From: Acidobacteriota bacterium
GTDB taxonomy: Bacteria; Actinomycetota; Acidimicrobiia; Spongiisociales; UBA5794
Length of the DNA: 34,059 nucleotides
Direction of reading: 5' to 3'
Assembly: GCA_022562055.1 (NCBI GenBank)
Contig: JADFQA010000033.1
Location: 1-34,059, forward strand
Shown: piece after piece, positions 33,670-34,059 of the stretch
Position numbering within the stretch: position 1 is the stretch's first letter
Layout: each line of letters begins with the position of its first letter
Position numbers and translations under genes: made by a program
Notes under the pieces: generated by a model
Seen by the model: the letters and a program-made list of their open reading frames with translations, nothing else
Told to the model about the DNA's origin: nothing
The model's database searches: none

Positions 33670-33898
33670 ACACCTCGAACATTCGACTGCGGCGTCCTCG
33701 GTCACTCAACCGGGGTTCTCGTAGGTCCGATGCAATCGCCAACGCCTGTATCGATAGTGAACCGATGCCCGCACCCATTCGAACAGGACCACCCTGTAGT
33801 GATTGAAGCGCCGAGGCTGCCAGTCCGCGATCTGACAGCGCGACGCAGAGCTCCGACATTCGAGGTGCTGCTTCACCGCAAACGAGGGGCTGGTCCGG

Positions 33899-34057
33899 TC
33901 AGGCTCTATCGAAACGGTAGTGGCACGACTTGTATTTCACCCCGCTCTCGCACCAGCACCGATCGTTGCGACCTGGTTGCTCCTTCGACGATTCGGGACG
34001 CGTGGGGGTATTTGGAGGATCAGCTGCCGCGGTCAATTTCCTCCCGGTCTCTCGCCA
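33899..34057 (-). CDS. SEC-C zinc-motif protein, C-terminal end only (SecA-like tail)
   Basis: The last 52 codons of a minus-strand gene that enters from the right edge; no start is in the window. After a Pro/Thr-rich linker it reads QPGRNDRCWCESGVKYKSCH and ends RFDRA with TGA at 33901-33899. GRND(P)CxCxSGxKYKxCH is the SEC-C zinc-binding motif that closes SecA and several other proteins; all three cysteines and the histidine are present, while the usual Pro after GRND is Arg. SecA is the best-known owner but the visible part cannot distinguish it from other SEC-C proteins. Confidence 0.7.
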   Translation of the reverse strand, partial: WRETGRKLTAAADPPNTPTRPESSKEQPGRNDRCWCESGVKYKSCHYRFDRA

Positions 34058-34059
34058 TA

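Noticed and set aside
33688-33702. CGAACATTCGAC as a second SOS box
   Set aside because: The half-sites are too close and the right half does not match GTTCG.
33638-33859. Minus-strand 73-codon frame between the propeller gene and the SEC-C gene
   Set aside because: No ribosome site, no recognisable domain; might be a remnant but cannot be supported.

Overview
The window looks like a chromosomal segment of a free-living, high-GC actinobacterium. The signs are a putative F420-dependent LLM-family oxidoreductase, a Septum_form-domain membrane protein, a small CxxC...CxxC protein typical of actinobacteria, an SOS box of the Gram-positive/actinobacterial type, frequent GTG starts, many 4-bp ATGA/GTGA gene overlaps and some apparently leaderless starts. 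A deep-branching class such as Acidimicrobiia is my guess from protein character only; no rRNA or tRNA is present to confirm it.

Layout. (1) 1-6647 is one tightly packed operon: the end of an ABC permease, its ATPase, a LacD-type aldolase, a nucleoside hydrolase and a nucleoside phosphorylase, all joined by ATGA overlaps, then E1 alpha and beta of a 2-oxoacid/acetoin dehydrogenase. It reads as uptake and breakdown of a nucleoside-like compound. (2) 6678-9262 holds a small cysteine protein, an LLM oxidoreductase and a coiled-coil NYN ribonuclease-like protein. (3) 9306-15494 is the branched-chain amino acid operon ilvB-ilvN-ilvC-leuA-leuB. It has a consensus promoter, a leader peptide rich in Leu/Val/Ile and an intrinsic terminator ahead of ilvB. 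A second, leucine-rich leader peptide with its own hairpin lies between ilvC and leuA. (4) 15523-21984 has a lipoprotein M1 peptidase, 6-phosphogluconate dehydrogenase, the three-gene proton-translocating transhydrogenase (pntAA-pntAB-pntB) and a nitroreductase; gnd and pnt together form an NADPH-supply block. (5) 22009-29016 has an ATPase/permease deletion fusion, kynureninase, a septum-formation-type protein, a diaminopentanoate-dehydrogenase-like enzyme, a SpoU methyltransferase, a DsbA-fold protein, and a DEDD exonuclease/GIY-YIG (Cho/UvrC-like) protein behind a perfect SOS box. (6) 29017-34059 mixes intact genes (EF-Tu domain-2-like protein, alpha/beta hydrolase, NrtR-like regulator, a SEC-C tail) with decayed ones and a hairpin-rich non-coding stretch.

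The right-hand 12 kb contains at least four damaged genes: the ABC fusion at 22.0 kb, a matrixin metalloprotease with a nonsense codon at 29.2 kb, a gene tail with a stop and a frameshift abutting the NrtR-like gene at 31.2 kb, and a seven-repeat propeller lipoprotein with three single-base indels at 32.3-33.6 kb. The left 22 kb shows none. Either this is a zone of real gene decay or the assembly is less accurate there; the indels lie in or beside short homopolymers, so read-level checking matters. I see no CRISPR array, insertion sequence, integrase, tRNA or rRNA.
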